Of a stretch of DNA of 64,000 nt, positions 9,018 through 17,154 are shown one piece after another (position 1 is the first letter of the stretch; each line of letters opens with the position of its first letter). The notes beneath the pieces were generated by a model, which searched no databases, had not been told where the DNA came from, and saw nothing but the letters and a program-made list of their open reading frames with translations. Source of the stretch: Streptomyces laurentii (lineage in GTDB: Bacteria > Actinomycetota > Actinomycetes > Streptomycetales > Streptomycetaceae); the NCBI GenBank assembly GCA_002355495.1, contig AP017424.1:4901501-4965500 (forward strand), in the 5' to 3' direction. A program made the translations under genes and the position numbers.

Positions 9018-9728
9018 TCAGGTTCCGGGCTTGCGCCCGTACACGTACACGTCGTCGCCGTTCTTCAGCAGATTCCAGTACGCCTTCGCGTCGTTCGGCC
9101 GCATGTTGACGCAGCCGGCCGAACCCGGCGGATTCCACATGGACTTGGTGACCGAGTGGAACGCCTGCCCGCCGTCGAAGAACTGCGCGTACGGCATCCA
9201 GACGTCGTAAAGCGTCGACCAGTGCTTGATGTTGCGCCAGTAGACCTTGCTGGAGCCGGTACGGGTCTCCGCGCCGTCGCGGCCGGTGCGCACCGGCACC
9301 GGGCCGTACTTCAGCTTCTTGCCGTCCTGGATCCAGCTGAGCTGCCGGGTCAGGTCGACACAGGCGATCCGGCCCTTGTTCGTCGGGCACTTGCCGGCCT
9401 GGTTCGGGTTCTTGCCCGCCGCCCGCTGCGCGAGCATCGTCGACATGGTGCGCCAGGTCAGCGGCCCGGCGTAGCCCATCGTCGGGGTGATGCCGTGCGT
9501 CCGCTGGAAGCTCTGGATCGCCCGGCAGTCGGCGGCCGACTGGCGGCCGTCGGCGGTCCGGCCGAGGAACTTCTCCACCTGCTTCTGGTACGGACCGGTC
9601 GTCACGTTGCAGGACGACGCCGCCTGCGCCGTGCCGCTGCCGACGGCCACGGTCAGCGGCACCACCAGGGACGTGACCGCGAGGCCGAGTCCGGCTCTTC
9701 TCCGTATCGTCGCGCGCGTGTTGTTCAT
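9018..9728 (-). CDS. Secreted L,D-transpeptidase-family protein (YkuD)
   Basis: A 236-residue exported protein with a basic, hydrophobic signal peptide ending near AQA-AS, a central region resembling a peptidoglycan-binding helical bundle (KQVEKFLGRTADGRQS, AIQSFQRTHGITPTMGYAGPLTW), and a C-terminal YkuD domain. The catalytic region reads PGSAGCVNM, keeping the nucleophilic Cys but with Ala where the usual S-H-G-C-x-N has His. It probably acts on or binds peptidoglycan outside the membrane. ATG 9728 is preferred because a GGGGGAG box lies 13 nt upstream; an in-frame TTG at 9740 is too close to it. Confidence 0.85.
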   Translation of the reverse strand: MNNTRATIRRRAGLGLAVTSLVVPLTVAVGSGTAQAASSCNVTTGPYQKQVEKFLGRTADGRQSAADCRAIQSFQRTHGITPTMGYAGPLTWRTMSTMLAQRAAGKNPNQAGKCPTNKGRIACVDLTRQLSWIQDGKKLKYGPVPVRTGRDGAETRTGSSKVYWRNIKHWSTLYDVWMPYAQFFDGGQAFHSVTKSMWNPPGSAGCVNMRPNDAKAYWNLLKNGDDVYVYGRKPGT

Positions 9729-9829
9729 GGTGACTCGCAACTCCCCCTTCGCTCTTCTGAGTTACGACGCTCTGAAGGATTGGACAGTTGCATCGGGGGC
9801 AGATCGGGTCAAGGGGCACGGTATGCCGC

Positions 9830-9859
9830 GGCGCCCGGAACCGGGTGGTTCCGGGCGCC
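9830..9859 (-). terminator. Hairpin terminator after the MFS gene
   Basis: A perfect 13-bp stem (GGCGCCCGGAACC paired with GGTTCCGGGCGCC) with a 4-nt loop lies between the MFS stop and the L,D-transpeptidase start, in the direction of the minus-strand genes. Confidence 0.7.
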
Positions 9860-9905
9860 GTTCACGCCTTCGCGGGACTACGGGAGGGGCGACGCGGGCC
9901 GTGCG

Positions 9906-11273
9906 TCAGACGGCCGCCAGCCGGTGCCGCCGCTCCGCGACGCGCGCGCTGTGCGACCCGTACAGCGTGACCGACACGACGCCGACCACCGCGACCAGGC
10001 CGATCGCGACCGTCCCGCCCCAGCCGCCCGCGTGGAAGGCGACCGCGCCGAGCGTGCCGCCCACGCTGCTGCCCAGGTAGTACGCCGACTGGTAGAGCGC
10101 CGAGGCCTGCGCGCGGCCCGTCTTCGCCGTGCGGCTCACCGAGGACGAGGCGACCGCGTGCCCGGCGAAGAAGCCGGCCGTGATCAGGACCAGGCCCGCG
10201 AGGACGAGGGGCAGCGTGTCGGCGAGCGACAGCAGCAGACCGGCCGCCGTCGTGGAGACGGCGAGGTAGAGCGCGCCGCGCCGGCCCATGCGGCCGACCA
10301 GCCGGCCGGCCGCCGCCGACGAGACCGTACCGACCAGGTAGACCAGGAAGATCGAGCCGACCACGCCCTGCGGCAGCGAGAACGGGGCCTCGGTCAGGCG
10401 GTAGCCGATCACCGTGTACACGGCGCCGAAGACCGTCATGAACAGCGCGCCGATCGCGTACAGCCGGACGAGCAGCGGGTCCGCCAGATGACCGCGCACG
10501 GTGCGCGCCAGCGTCCTCGGGCTCTGCGCGACGGACGTGAAGTGCCGCGCCGGCGGGATGAGGAAGCGGAACGCGACCGCGCAGACCACGGCCAGCAGAC
10601 CGACCGCCGCCAGACCCGCGCGCCAGCCCCACAGCTGGGCCACCCAGCCGGTGAGGAGACGGCCGCTCATGCCGCCGATCGAGTTGCCCGCCACGAACAG
10701 GCCGATCGCCGCGATCAGCGCCCGCGGCCGCACCTCCTCGGCCAGGAACGCCATCGCCGAGGCCGGCACACCCGCCAGCGCCGCGCCCTGCAGCGCGCGC
10801 AGCAGGATCAGGGTCTCCAGGTTCGGGGCGAGCGGGACGAGGAGGGCGACGGCGACGGCCACCGCCAGCGAGGCCGTCATCATCGAGCGGCGGCCGAAGC
10901 GCTCGGACAGCGCGCTCAGCGGCAGGACGCACAGGGCCAGGGCGCCGGTCGCGCCGGAGACCGTCCAGGACGCGGCCGAGGCGGTGGCGCCGAACGCGTC
11001 GGAGACGGCCGGGAGCAGAGCCTGGGTGGAGTAGAGGAGGGCGAAGGTGGCCACTCCGGCGGCGAACAGCGCGAGGCTGAGGCGGCGGAAACCGGGGGCG
11101 CCGGGGGCGAGGCGGGTGTCGCGGGGCTCGGCGGCCTTGGCGGCCTCGGCGATGGCGCGGGCCTCGGAGGTCGCGCGGGCGTCGCTCGCGTCCTGCGCGG
11201 CAGGAGAGTCGGGGGTCTTGCGGGAGTCGGCGACCGCGTGGGTGGCGGCCGCCTTGGTACTGGCGGAAGGCAT
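9906..11273 (-). CDS. MFS exporter, YnfM-like
   Basis: A 455-residue major facilitator with about 12 membrane segments after a cytosolic Ala-rich N-terminus of about 60 residues. The MFS signature between segments 2 and 3 (SALSERFGRRSMM) and the second-half equivalent (GRLVGRMGRRGALY) are present. This is the drug-efflux/inner-membrane YnfM-type subgroup; substrate unknown. It is divergent from the LysR regulator at 11336, with a 21-bp LysR-type inverted repeat between them, so regulation by that neighbour is likely. Confidence 0.9.
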   Translation of the reverse strand: MPSASTKAAATHAVADSRKTPDSPAAQDASDARATSEARAIAEAAKAAEPRDTRLAPGAPGFRRLSLALFAAGVATFALLYSTQALLPAVSDAFGATASAASWTVSGATGALALCVLPLSALSERFGRRSMMTASLAVAVAVALLVPLAPNLETLILLRALQGAALAGVPASAMAFLAEEVRPRALIAAIGLFVAGNSIGGMSGRLLTGWVAQLWGWRAGLAAVGLLAVVCAVAFRFLIPPARHFTSVAQSPRTLARTVRGHLADPLLVRLYAIGALFMTVFGAVYTVIGYRLTEAPFSLPQGVVGSIFLVYLVGTVSSAAAGRLVGRMGRRGALYLAVSTTAAGLLLSLADTLPLVLAGLVLITAGFFAGHAVASSSVSRTAKTGRAQASALYQSAYYLGSSVGGTLGAVAFHAGGWGGTVAIGLVAVVGVVSVTLYGSHSARVAERRHRLAAV

Positions 11274-11296
11274 GTACCGAACGTAGGCCGCCCCAT

Positions 11297-11317
11297 TTCA
11301 TGCGTCCAATGCATGAA
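11297..11317. promoter_or_regulatory. LysR-type operator between MFS and LysR genes
   Basis: TTCATGC and GCATGAA form a perfect 7-bp inverted repeat with a 7-nt spacer, matching the T-N11-A layout of LysR-type regulator boxes. It sits in the 62-nt divergent intergenic region, close to both start codons. Confidence 0.6.
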
Positions 11318-11335
11318 CCTGCTGTAATCGTTCCT

Positions 11336-12289
11336 ATGGTGCATGAGTACAGGTCACAGCCTCGCCTGTCACCGAACAGTAACGAAGAAGACATGGGACT
11401 GCTGCTCGCGCCGCGCCTCGCGTACTTCGCCGCCGTCGCCCGCCACGAGCACGTCACGCGGGCCGCCGCCGAGATGGGCGTCCCCCAGTCGACGCTCTCG
11501 CGCGCCATGGTCCGGCTGGAGGAGGACCTCGGCGTCGCGCTGTTCGCCCGGCGCGGCCGTACGGTCGCGCTCACCCCGGCCGGCCGGCGCTTCCTCGGCT
11601 CCGCCGAACGCGCCCTCGCCGAGGTCGAGCGGGCCGCCGGCACCGTACGGGACGACGCCGACCCCACCGCCGGCCGGGTCGCCTTCGGCTTCCTGCACAC
11701 CATGGGCTCCGAGACCGTGCCCGCCCTCATCCGCGCCTTCCGCGTCGATCACCCCGGCATCCGCTTCACCCTCGTCCAGAACTACGGCGAGGCCATGCTC
11801 GAACGGCTCCGGGCGGGCGAACTCGACCTCTGCCTCACCTCGCCCGTCCCCGACGCCCCCGACCTCGTCGGCCGCCGCCTCGACGAACAGCGGCTGCGGC
11901 TCGTCGTCCCCGACGACCACCGGCTCGCCAGCCGCAAACGCATCCGGCTCGCCGAGGCCGCGGACGAGTTCTTCGTGACCCTCGAACCCGGCTACGGGCT
12001 GCGCCGCATCACCGACGACCTGTGCGCCCAGGCCGGCTTCACCCCGCGCGTCGCCTTCGAGGGCGAGGAGGCCGAGACGCTGCGCGGGCTCGTCGCCGCG
12101 GGCCTCGGCGTCGCGCTGCTGCCGCCGCCGGCCGTGCCGCGGCCCGGCGTCGTCGAACTCGGGGTCACCTCGCCGCGCGCGGCCCGCGAGATCGGGGTGG
12201 CCTGGCTCGACGGGCACCCGGACACCCCGCCGGTCGCCGCCTTCAAGAAGTTCCTGCTGAACAAGCGGGGGAGTCTGCTGCCGGAGTGA
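11336..12289 (+). CDS. LysR-family transcriptional regulator
   Basis: A 317-residue regulator. The N-terminal winged helix-turn-helix covers about residues 20-80 (APRLAYFAAVARHEHVTRAAAEMGVPQSTLSRAMVRLEEDLGVALFAR). The rest is a LysR substrate-binding domain (GELDLCLTS, GLVAAGLGVALLP). The start at 11336 (MVHEYRSQPRLS) is chosen because it avoids the operator; a shorter start at 11393 has GAAGAAG just upstream and is possible. It most likely controls the divergent MFS exporter and itself; the inducer is unknown. Confidence 0.9.
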   Translation: MVHEYRSQPRLSPNSNEEDMGLLLAPRLAYFAAVARHEHVTRAAAEMGVPQSTLSRAMVRLEEDLGVALFARRGRTVALTPAGRRFLGSAERALAEVERAAGTVRDDADPTAGRVAFGFLHTMGSETVPALIRAFRVDHPGIRFTLVQNYGEAMLERLRAGELDLCLTSPVPDAPDLVGRRLDEQRLRLVVPDDHRLASRKRIRLAEAADEFFVTLEPGYGLRRITDDLCAQAGFTPRVAFEGEEAETLRGLVAAGLGVALLPPPAVPRPGVVELGVTSPRAAREIGVAWLDGHPDTPPVAAFKKFLLNKRGSLLPE

Positions 12290-12327
12290 CGCGGGGCGGC
12301 GGTGCCGGTCGTGCCGGTCGTGCCGGT

Positions 12328-13104
12328 TCAGCGGTTCAGGGAACGGCCGAAACCCGCCGCCAGCGGCATCCGCAGTCCCAGCGGCGGAGGCGCCGCGAGC
12401 GCGTCCGTCAGCGGCCGGCTCTGCGGGTGGCCGAACAGCGACGACAGGACGAAGTCGACGGCCAGCGCGTGGACTTCGGCGTGATACTGGCGCAGCGCGT
12501 GCCCGTCCGCGTGTACCTCGAAGCGGCACGTGTCGCGGTTGGTCTTCTTGGCCCGCTCGGCGAACCGGAACGACAGCTCCGGATCCGTCCGGGCGTCCCG
12601 CGTGCCGTGCACCAGCAGCACCCGGCGTCCCACCAGCTGCCGCACCGGCTCCGGCTCCGCCGCCCGGTCCTCCTCCGGCAGCCACGGCGCCAGCGCGAGC
12701 ACCGACGCCACCGCGTCGTGGCCGCCCGCCCGCAGCGCCGCCCGCGCGCCCATGCCGCGGCCCGCGAGGCACACCGGGACGTCGCCGTACCGCCGTACCG
12801 CCTCCGACACCGCCCACGAGGCGTCCGCCGCGAGCTGCGCGTCCGAGCCGTTCCAGCCGCGGCCCCGATACCGGACCACATGCGCGACCAGACCGTCCGC
12901 CCGGCCCTCGCGCGCCAGTCGCCGTGCCAGCGGCAGCGCCGCCGCGTGCGCCCGCGCGGACGGGCGCCGGCTCGACGCGGCCTCCCCGTCGGGCAGCAGC
13001 AGAACCACCCCGCCGGCCTGGGTGACGGGTTGCGTCGCTCCGACCGCTCGGCCCAGCCGGGGTGTCCGGGAGTCGGCCGTTCCCACGAGTGCGTTGTGCG
13101 CCAT
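12328..13104 (-). CDS. Alpha/beta-hydrolase-fold protein with altered nucleophile elbow
   Basis: A 258-residue protein with dienelactone-hydrolase/BAAT-like pattern: strand VVLLLPDGEAAS, VVRYRGRGWNG, then the elbow VCLAGRGMGARAA, the Asp loop LLVHGTRDARTDPE and the His loop ADGHAL. At the elbow the nucleophile position of the G-x-S-x-G motif is Gly (residue 117), so a normal Ser hydrolase mechanism is not possible; the acid and histidine positions remain. It could be a non-catalytic hydrolase-fold protein. It is single and convergent with the LysR gene. Confidence 0.75.
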   Translation of the reverse strand: MAHNALVGTADSRTPRLGRAVGATQPVTQAGGVVLLLPDGEAASSRRPSARAHAAALPLARRLAREGRADGLVAHVVRYRGRGWNGSDAQLAADASWAVSEAVRRYGDVPVCLAGRGMGARAALRAGGHDAVASVLALAPWLPEEDRAAEPEPVRQLVGRRVLLVHGTRDARTDPELSFRFAERAKKTNRDTCRFEVHADGHALRQYHAEVHALAVDFVLSSLFGHPQSRPLTDALAAPPPLGLRMPLAAGFGRSLNR

Positions 13105-13245
13105 GACCGAACAGTCTCAGAAGTGGAGGTGTACGCCACCCGTACGCGCGATCACTGTTACGTATCGTCCGCTGTCGTTCGACCGGCGAACACCAGTTTT
13201 CGGACGCGGCTTTGAAAGTGGACGGTCATGAACGGCCGTGAACGA

Positions 13246-14004
13246 TCAGAAGCGTTCGAAACACTGGATCTCGCCGAGGGGCTCGAAGCCCCGGCGCGCG
13301 TACCAGGCGCTCGGCCAGTCCTCCGTGTGCGCCGTGAGGAAGACCGTCGGACAGCCCTCGGCGTCGGCGATCCGCAGCGCCGTGTCCAGCACCACGCCCG
13401 CGTGCCCCTGCTTCAGGTGCGTCACCGCCGTCACCAGGTCCTCGATCTGGGCGAGGCCCGCCGCCCGGTCGAGATAGAGATCCGCCCACGACGCGACCTG
13501 CCCGAACGCGTCGTGCGACGCGAGGAACCGGACATCGTCCGCGCCCCGGAGCCGGGCCGTACGGCGCTCCACCAGATCGCGTACGACCTCGTCCGTCGCA
13601 CCCGGGATGAAGTGCCGCCACGCCTCGGCCATCGGCTCGCGCAACGCCGGAAGACCCACCTCGCGGGCCCCGCCCTCGGCCGGTACCGGGAGGCCGTGGC
13701 GGCGCATCACCGTGATCGCGGAGCGGGAGTAACCGGCCTCGGCCAGCGGGCCGGCGCAGGCGGCTGCGGTCGTCGCGTCCGGTATGGACACGATGCGGAA
13801 CGGCAGGTGGGACAGGACGTCGTCGACGTGGGCGGGGAGGGCGTCGGGGTCCGGGGAGCCGGTGACGACGACGTGGTTGTTGCCGTGGGAGTGGCGGAAG
13901 GTGTCGTCGAGGGCGGCGAAGCCGCCGGGGAAGTCGACGGTGCGTTCCGCCTGGCGGCGGGTGAAGGAGGCGAGGAAGGCGTGGATCCGGGGGAGGTCGG
14001 TCAT
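13246..14004 (-). CDS. GNAT-family N-acetyltransferase
   Basis: A 252-residue protein. The C-terminal half holds the acetyl-CoA fold: LAQIEDLVTAVTHLKQGHAGVVLDTALRIADAEGCPTVFLTAH followed by WPSAWYARRGFEPLGEIQCFERF, where the Q/R-x-x-G-x-A loop is represented by KQGHAG. The N-terminal half resembles a second, degenerate GNAT repeat. Substrate unknown. It lies alone on the minus strand, divergent from add. Confidence 0.8.
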   Translation of the reverse strand: MTDLPRIHAFLASFTRRQAERTVDFPGGFAALDDTFRHSHGNNHVVVTGSPDPDALPAHVDDVLSHLPFRIVSIPDATTAAACAGPLAEAGYSRSAITVMRRHGLPVPAEGGAREVGLPALREPMAEAWRHFIPGATDEVVRDLVERRTARLRGADDVRFLASHDAFGQVASWADLYLDRAAGLAQIEDLVTAVTHLKQGHAGVVLDTALRIADAEGCPTVFLTAHTEDWPSAWYARRGFEPLGEIQCFERF

Positions 14005-14148
14005 GGGGGCAGGCTAGGTGGGGCGCGGTGCGGGTGCCACGGGGTTGTTGGGGGCCTGTCTGCCGGTGGGGTTGTTGAGGGAGGAGGTGCGAAGTGCGGG
14101 GAACCGCTTGGGGGCCGTACCGACTCTTTACGTGCCAACCGGGGTGCT

Positions 14149-14160
14149 CTACGCGCGTAG
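14149..14160. promoter_or_regulatory. Putative nucleoside-regulon operator upstream of add
   Basis: Perfect palindrome CTACGCGCGTAG, 16 nt before the add start codon. A possible -10 element TACAGT (14165-14170) follows four bases later, so the palindrome would occupy the spacer region of the promoter, a classical repressor position. The same 12-mer occurs upstream of deoC and punA. Confidence 0.65.
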
Positions 14161-14176
14161 GCGCTACAGTGCGGAA

Positions 14177-15331
14177 ATGACGAGCCAGATCCCCACCACG
14201 CCCAGCGCGGACCAGATCCGCCGTGCCCCGAAGGTTCTGCTGCACGACCACCTCGACGGCGGGCTGCGGCCCGGCACGATCGTCGAACTCGCCCGTGCCC
14301 AGGGCTATGACGCTCTCCCCGAGACCGATCCCGACAAGCTCGGCATCTGGTTCCGGGAAGCCGCCGACTCCGGTTCGCTGGAGCGGTATCTGGAGACCTT
14401 CGCGCACACCTGTGCCGTCATGCAGTCCCGCGAGGCCCTGTTCCGGGTCGCCGCCGAGTGCGCGCTCGACCTCGCCCAGGACGGGGTCGTCTACGCCGAG
14501 GTCCGGTACGCCCCCGAGCAGCACCTGGAGGGCGGGCTGACGCTCGAAGAGGTCGTCGAGGCCGTCAACGAGGGCTTCCGGGAAGGGGAGCGGCAGGCGC
14601 GGGAGCGCGGGCACCGGATCCGGGTCGGCGCGCTGCTGACCGCGATGCGGCACGCCGCCCGTGCCCTGGAGATCGCCGAACTCGCCAACAGCTACCGCGA
14701 CGCCGGTGTCGTCGGCTTCGACATCGCGGGCGCCGAGGCCGGCTACCCGCCCACCCGTCACCTCGACGCCTTCGAGTACATGAAGCGGGAGAACAACCAC
14801 TTCACCATCCACGCGGGCGAGGCGTTCGGGCTGCCGTCGATCTGGCAGGCGCTCCAGTGGTGCGGGGCCGACCGGCTCGGGCACGGGGTGCGGATCATCG
14901 ACGACATCGAGGTCGCCGACGACGGCTCGGTCAGTCTCGGCCGGCTCGCCGCGTACGTCCGGGACAAGCGGATCCCGCTGGAGCTGTGCCCCACCTCCAA
15001 CATCCAGACCGGCGCCGCGGCCTCGTACGCCGAGCACCCGATCGGGCTGCTGCGCACGCTTCACTTCCGTGCCACCGTCAACACCGACAATCGTCTGATG
15101 AGCGGCACCAGCATGAGCCGGGAATTCGAATTCCTGGTCGAGGCATTCGGCTACACGCTCGACGACGTGCAGTGGTTCACGGTCAATGCGATGAAATCAG
15201 CGTTCATTCCTTTCGATGAACGGCTGGCCATGATCAACGATGTCATCAAGCCCGGATATGCCGAGCTGAAGTCCGAATGGCTGTTCCAGCAGTCCGCCGC
15301 CACCAGCGACTCTTCTCGCCGTACGGGCTGA
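14177..15331 (+). CDS. add: Adenosine deaminase
   Basis: A 384-residue zinc amidohydrolase converting adenosine/deoxyadenosine to inosine/deoxyinosine. It has the N-terminal metal-binding LLHDHLDGGLR, the central HAGEAFG with catalytic Glu, the GHGVRI histidine, and the late SGTSMSREFE segment where the family's conserved Asp-Pro region lies (NTDNR). ATG 14177 lies 7 nt after a possible -10 hexamer TACAGT, so the transcript may be leaderless, and no good Shine-Dalgarno is visible. Inosine made here would feed PunA, whose gene carries the same operator. Confidence 0.95.
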   Translation: MTSQIPTTPSADQIRRAPKVLLHDHLDGGLRPGTIVELARAQGYDALPETDPDKLGIWFREAADSGSLERYLETFAHTCAVMQSREALFRVAAECALDLAQDGVVYAEVRYAPEQHLEGGLTLEEVVEAVNEGFREGERQARERGHRIRVGALLTAMRHAARALEIAELANSYRDAGVVGFDIAGAEAGYPPTRHLDAFEYMKRENNHFTIHAGEAFGLPSIWQALQWCGADRLGHGVRIIDDIEVADDGSVSLGRLAAYVRDKRIPLELCPTSNIQTGAAASYAEHPIGLLRTLHFRATVNTDNRLMSGTSMSREFEFLVEAFGYTLDDVQWFTVNAMKSAFIPFDERLAMINDVIKPGYAELKSEWLFQQSAATSDSSRRTG

Positions 15332-15356
15332 TCGAGGAACACGGGACGGGAAACGG

Positions 15357-15385
15357 TGCGGCCGGGCGAACCACGCCCGGCCGCA
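15357..15385 (+). terminator. Hairpin terminator after add
   Basis: A perfect 12-bp stem (TGCGGCCGGGCG / CGCCCGGCCGCA) with a 5-nt loop followed by TTT lies 25 nt after the add stop. Confidence 0.75.
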
Positions 15386-15493
15386 TTTCGGTGTTTGCGG
15401 TGGCGGCGTTCGCTGGTTAGGTTTCGTAGTCACTCGCATTTCCCCAGCATTCCCCTGCTCCGCGATTCCCGAGATTACCGAGGAAGTTTTCTG

Positions 15494-15871
15494 ATGAAGC
15501 AGTCCGCCGCCAAGAAGCTTGGTGTCGCCGTCCTGGGTGCCGCTTTCGCCGCCACTGCCGCCGGTACGGCCTCCGCCGCCCCGGTCCCGCAGCCGGCCGG
15601 CCCGGACCCGCTGGCCCTGGCGACCAACCTCGTCCCGGGCGGCCAGGGCCTGGCCCAGGCGCCCCAGGCCGCCACCGAGGCCCTCGGCCAGGGTGCGAAG
15701 ACCCTGCCCGGCGCGGTCGGCCAGGCCCAGAACCTCCCGGGCGAGGTCACCAAGCAGGCGTCGAGCCTGCCGCTGGACGGCGTCAAGTCCGGCCTCGGCC
15801 ACACCCCGCTCGGCGCGCTGGGCGGCCTGCTCGGCGGTCTGCCGGTCGGCGGCCTGGGTCTGCCCCTCTGA
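15494..15871 (+). CDS. Small secreted Ala/Gly/Pro-rich protein
   Basis: A 125-residue exported protein of unknown function. The signal peptide (KKLGVAVLGAAFAATAAGTASA) is cut near ASA-AP. The mature part is low-complexity and Gly/Leu/Pro-rich (PGGQGLAQAPQAATEALGQG, ending GALGGLLGGLPVGGLGLPL), without Cys. GAGGAAG (15479-15485) is the ribosome-binding site. A second protein of the same style is encoded at 22099-22533; both may be secreted surface or matrix components. Confidence 0.8.
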   Translation: MKQSAAKKLGVAVLGAAFAATAAGTASAAPVPQPAGPDPLALATNLVPGGQGLAQAPQAATEALGQGAKTLPGAVGQAQNLPGEVTKQASSLPLDGVKSGLGHTPLGALGGLLGGLPVGGLGLPL

Positions 15872-15906
15872 TCCGCCGCTGATCCACCCCGCGTCACGTA
15901 CGCGCG

Positions 15907-15944
15907 AAGGGCGCCCGTCCGGTTCTCCGGAGAGGCGCCCTTTT
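15907..15944. terminator. Hairpin terminator between convergent genes
   Basis: AAGGGCGCC and GGCGCCCTT form a 9-bp stem followed by a T-run on the plus strand, between the secreted-protein gene and the convergent PspC-domain gene. Confidence 0.7.
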
Positions 15945-15980
15945 CGTCTGTGTACGAGCGGGTGGGGTGCGGCGGCGGGT

Positions 15981-16196
15981 TTACCAGGCGGTGCTCGACG
16001 TCTTCTCCTCGGGCAGCAGCACCCACAGCGCCAGGTAGAGCAGGAACTGCGGGCCGGGCAGCAGGCACGAGACGAGGAAGATCACCCGCATCGTGTTCGA
16101 GGAGATGCCGAAGCGCCGGGCCAGCCCCGCGCACACTCCGGCGATCACGCGTCCGTCGCGGGGTCGGGCAAGTGCGGCCATGGTGGGCTCCTTCAT
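15981..16196 (-). CDS. PspC-domain small membrane protein
   Basis: A 71-residue protein consisting of one PspC domain: a basic start (LARPRDGRVIAGVCAGLARRFGISSNTMRVIFLVSCLL) followed by a membrane segment (PGPQFLLYLALWVLLPEE). PspC proteins act in envelope-stress sensing or toxin-like membrane interactions in other bacteria; no Psp partner is adjacent here. A shorter start at the internal Met (MAALARP) is possible. Confidence 0.85.
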   Translation of the reverse strand: MKEPTMAALARPRDGRVIAGVCAGLARRFGISSNTMRVIFLVSCLLPGPQFLLYLALWVLLPEEKTSSTAW

Positions 16197-16258
16197 TTCC
16201 GGTGCTCGGGATTTCCGATGTCTCCATGCTGCTCCCCGGCACGGCGGAAAACCTCGCT

Positions 16259-16921
16259 CTACGGGGCGATTCCGACCCTGGGAATCGTCGGGGTCGCCCC
16301 CTGAGGAGCCCCCGGACGCGCACCCCTGAGCAAGGCCCCGTTCTCGGAGCGAGTCGCGGAATCCGGACGGGAACGCGGATCAGAGGGGGAACCCCGGCGG
16401 GTTCCCGGGCGCCGTCCGCGGTCCGTGTTCGGGCCGGAGCGCGCCCGGCGGCGCAGCCGGGCCCGGCCGGCCGGGACCAGGAGGGCGTGTGCGACCGCGA
16501 CGCCCGTCGTGTTCAGGAGTATCGAGTCGACGTCCACCACCTGCCCCGGCACGGCGGTCTGCAGCAGTTCCACGGCCAGCGACACCAGCGCCCCGGCCGC
16601 CGTCGTCCGGGCGAGGGACCACCAGGGCGAGACCCGCAGCCGTCCGTCGGCCATCGGCAGCAGCACCCCGAGCGGTGCCAGGAGCAGCAGTTCGCTCCCG
16701 ATCCGGCGGGCCGCCTCGGCGGGTCCGAGGGCCAGATCGCCCCGTATCCCGGCCAGCGGGGTCAGGTTCGGCGCGGTCACCCAGGCCACGTCCCGCGGCC
16801 GTAGCGCCACCCAGGCGACGACCACCAGGTGCGCGAGGAGGAGCGCGAACCCCGCCACGCGTACGACCGAGGCGGCATTGCCGCCCGCATTGCCCGCATT
16901 GCCCGAACCTTGACGCTGCAC
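16259..16921 (-). CDS. VanZ-family membrane protein
   Basis: A 220-residue protein with four predicted membrane helices and the VanZ pattern (NLTPLAGIRGDLA, ELLLLAPLGVLLP, SLAVELLQTAVPGQVVDVDSILLNTTG). VanZ members influence teicoplanin resistance in enterococci, but most actinobacterial copies have unknown roles. About 50 C-terminal residues are hydrophilic and Arg/Pro-rich. GTG 16921 is chosen as the first plausible start; TTG 16930 is an alternative. A long hairpin lies about 70 nt upstream. Confidence 0.75.
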   Translation of the reverse strand: MQRQGSGNAGNAGGNAASVVRVAGFALLLAHLVVVAWVALRPRDVAWVTAPNLTPLAGIRGDLALGPAEAARRIGSELLLLAPLGVLLPMADGRLRVSPWWSLARTTAAGALVSLAVELLQTAVPGQVVDVDSILLNTTGVAVAHALLVPAGRARLRRRARSGPNTDRGRRPGTRRGSPSDPRSRPDSATRSENGALLRGARPGAPQGATPTIPRVGIAP

Positions 16922-16990
16922 GCCCCCCAAGACGCGCCCCTTGGCGGAATCGGTTCCGCTCGACGGATCCCGCCCTCCGCCGGGCCTCTC

Positions 16991-17026
16991 CGGGACAACC
17001 CTGAGAGGACTGTCAGGGTTGTCCCG
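16991..17026. repeat. Perfect 14-bp stem-loop upstream of vanZ-like gene
   Basis: CGGGACAACCCTGA and TCAGGGTTGTCCCG form a perfect 14-bp inverted repeat with an 8-nt loop, between the lipoprotein stop (17155) and the vanZ-like start (16921). There is no T-run. It may terminate the afsQ operon or act as a regulatory or attenuator hairpin. Confidence 0.6.
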
Positions 17027-17154
17027 GGGAAGAGGCGCCGGGGCGGGGAATCCCCGGACCTGGGGGCGTTTCGGGACGCGGCCGCAGAGGACGGCTTCCG
17101 GGGCGGAGCCTCGCGGCCGGTGGGCTGTGACGACCGGCACACCCGCCGGCGGCC

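Noticed and set aside
13143..13156. TACGCGCGATCAC near 13.1 kb as another nucleoside operator
   Set aside because: Only one half matches the palindrome and the neighbouring genes are not nucleoside-related.
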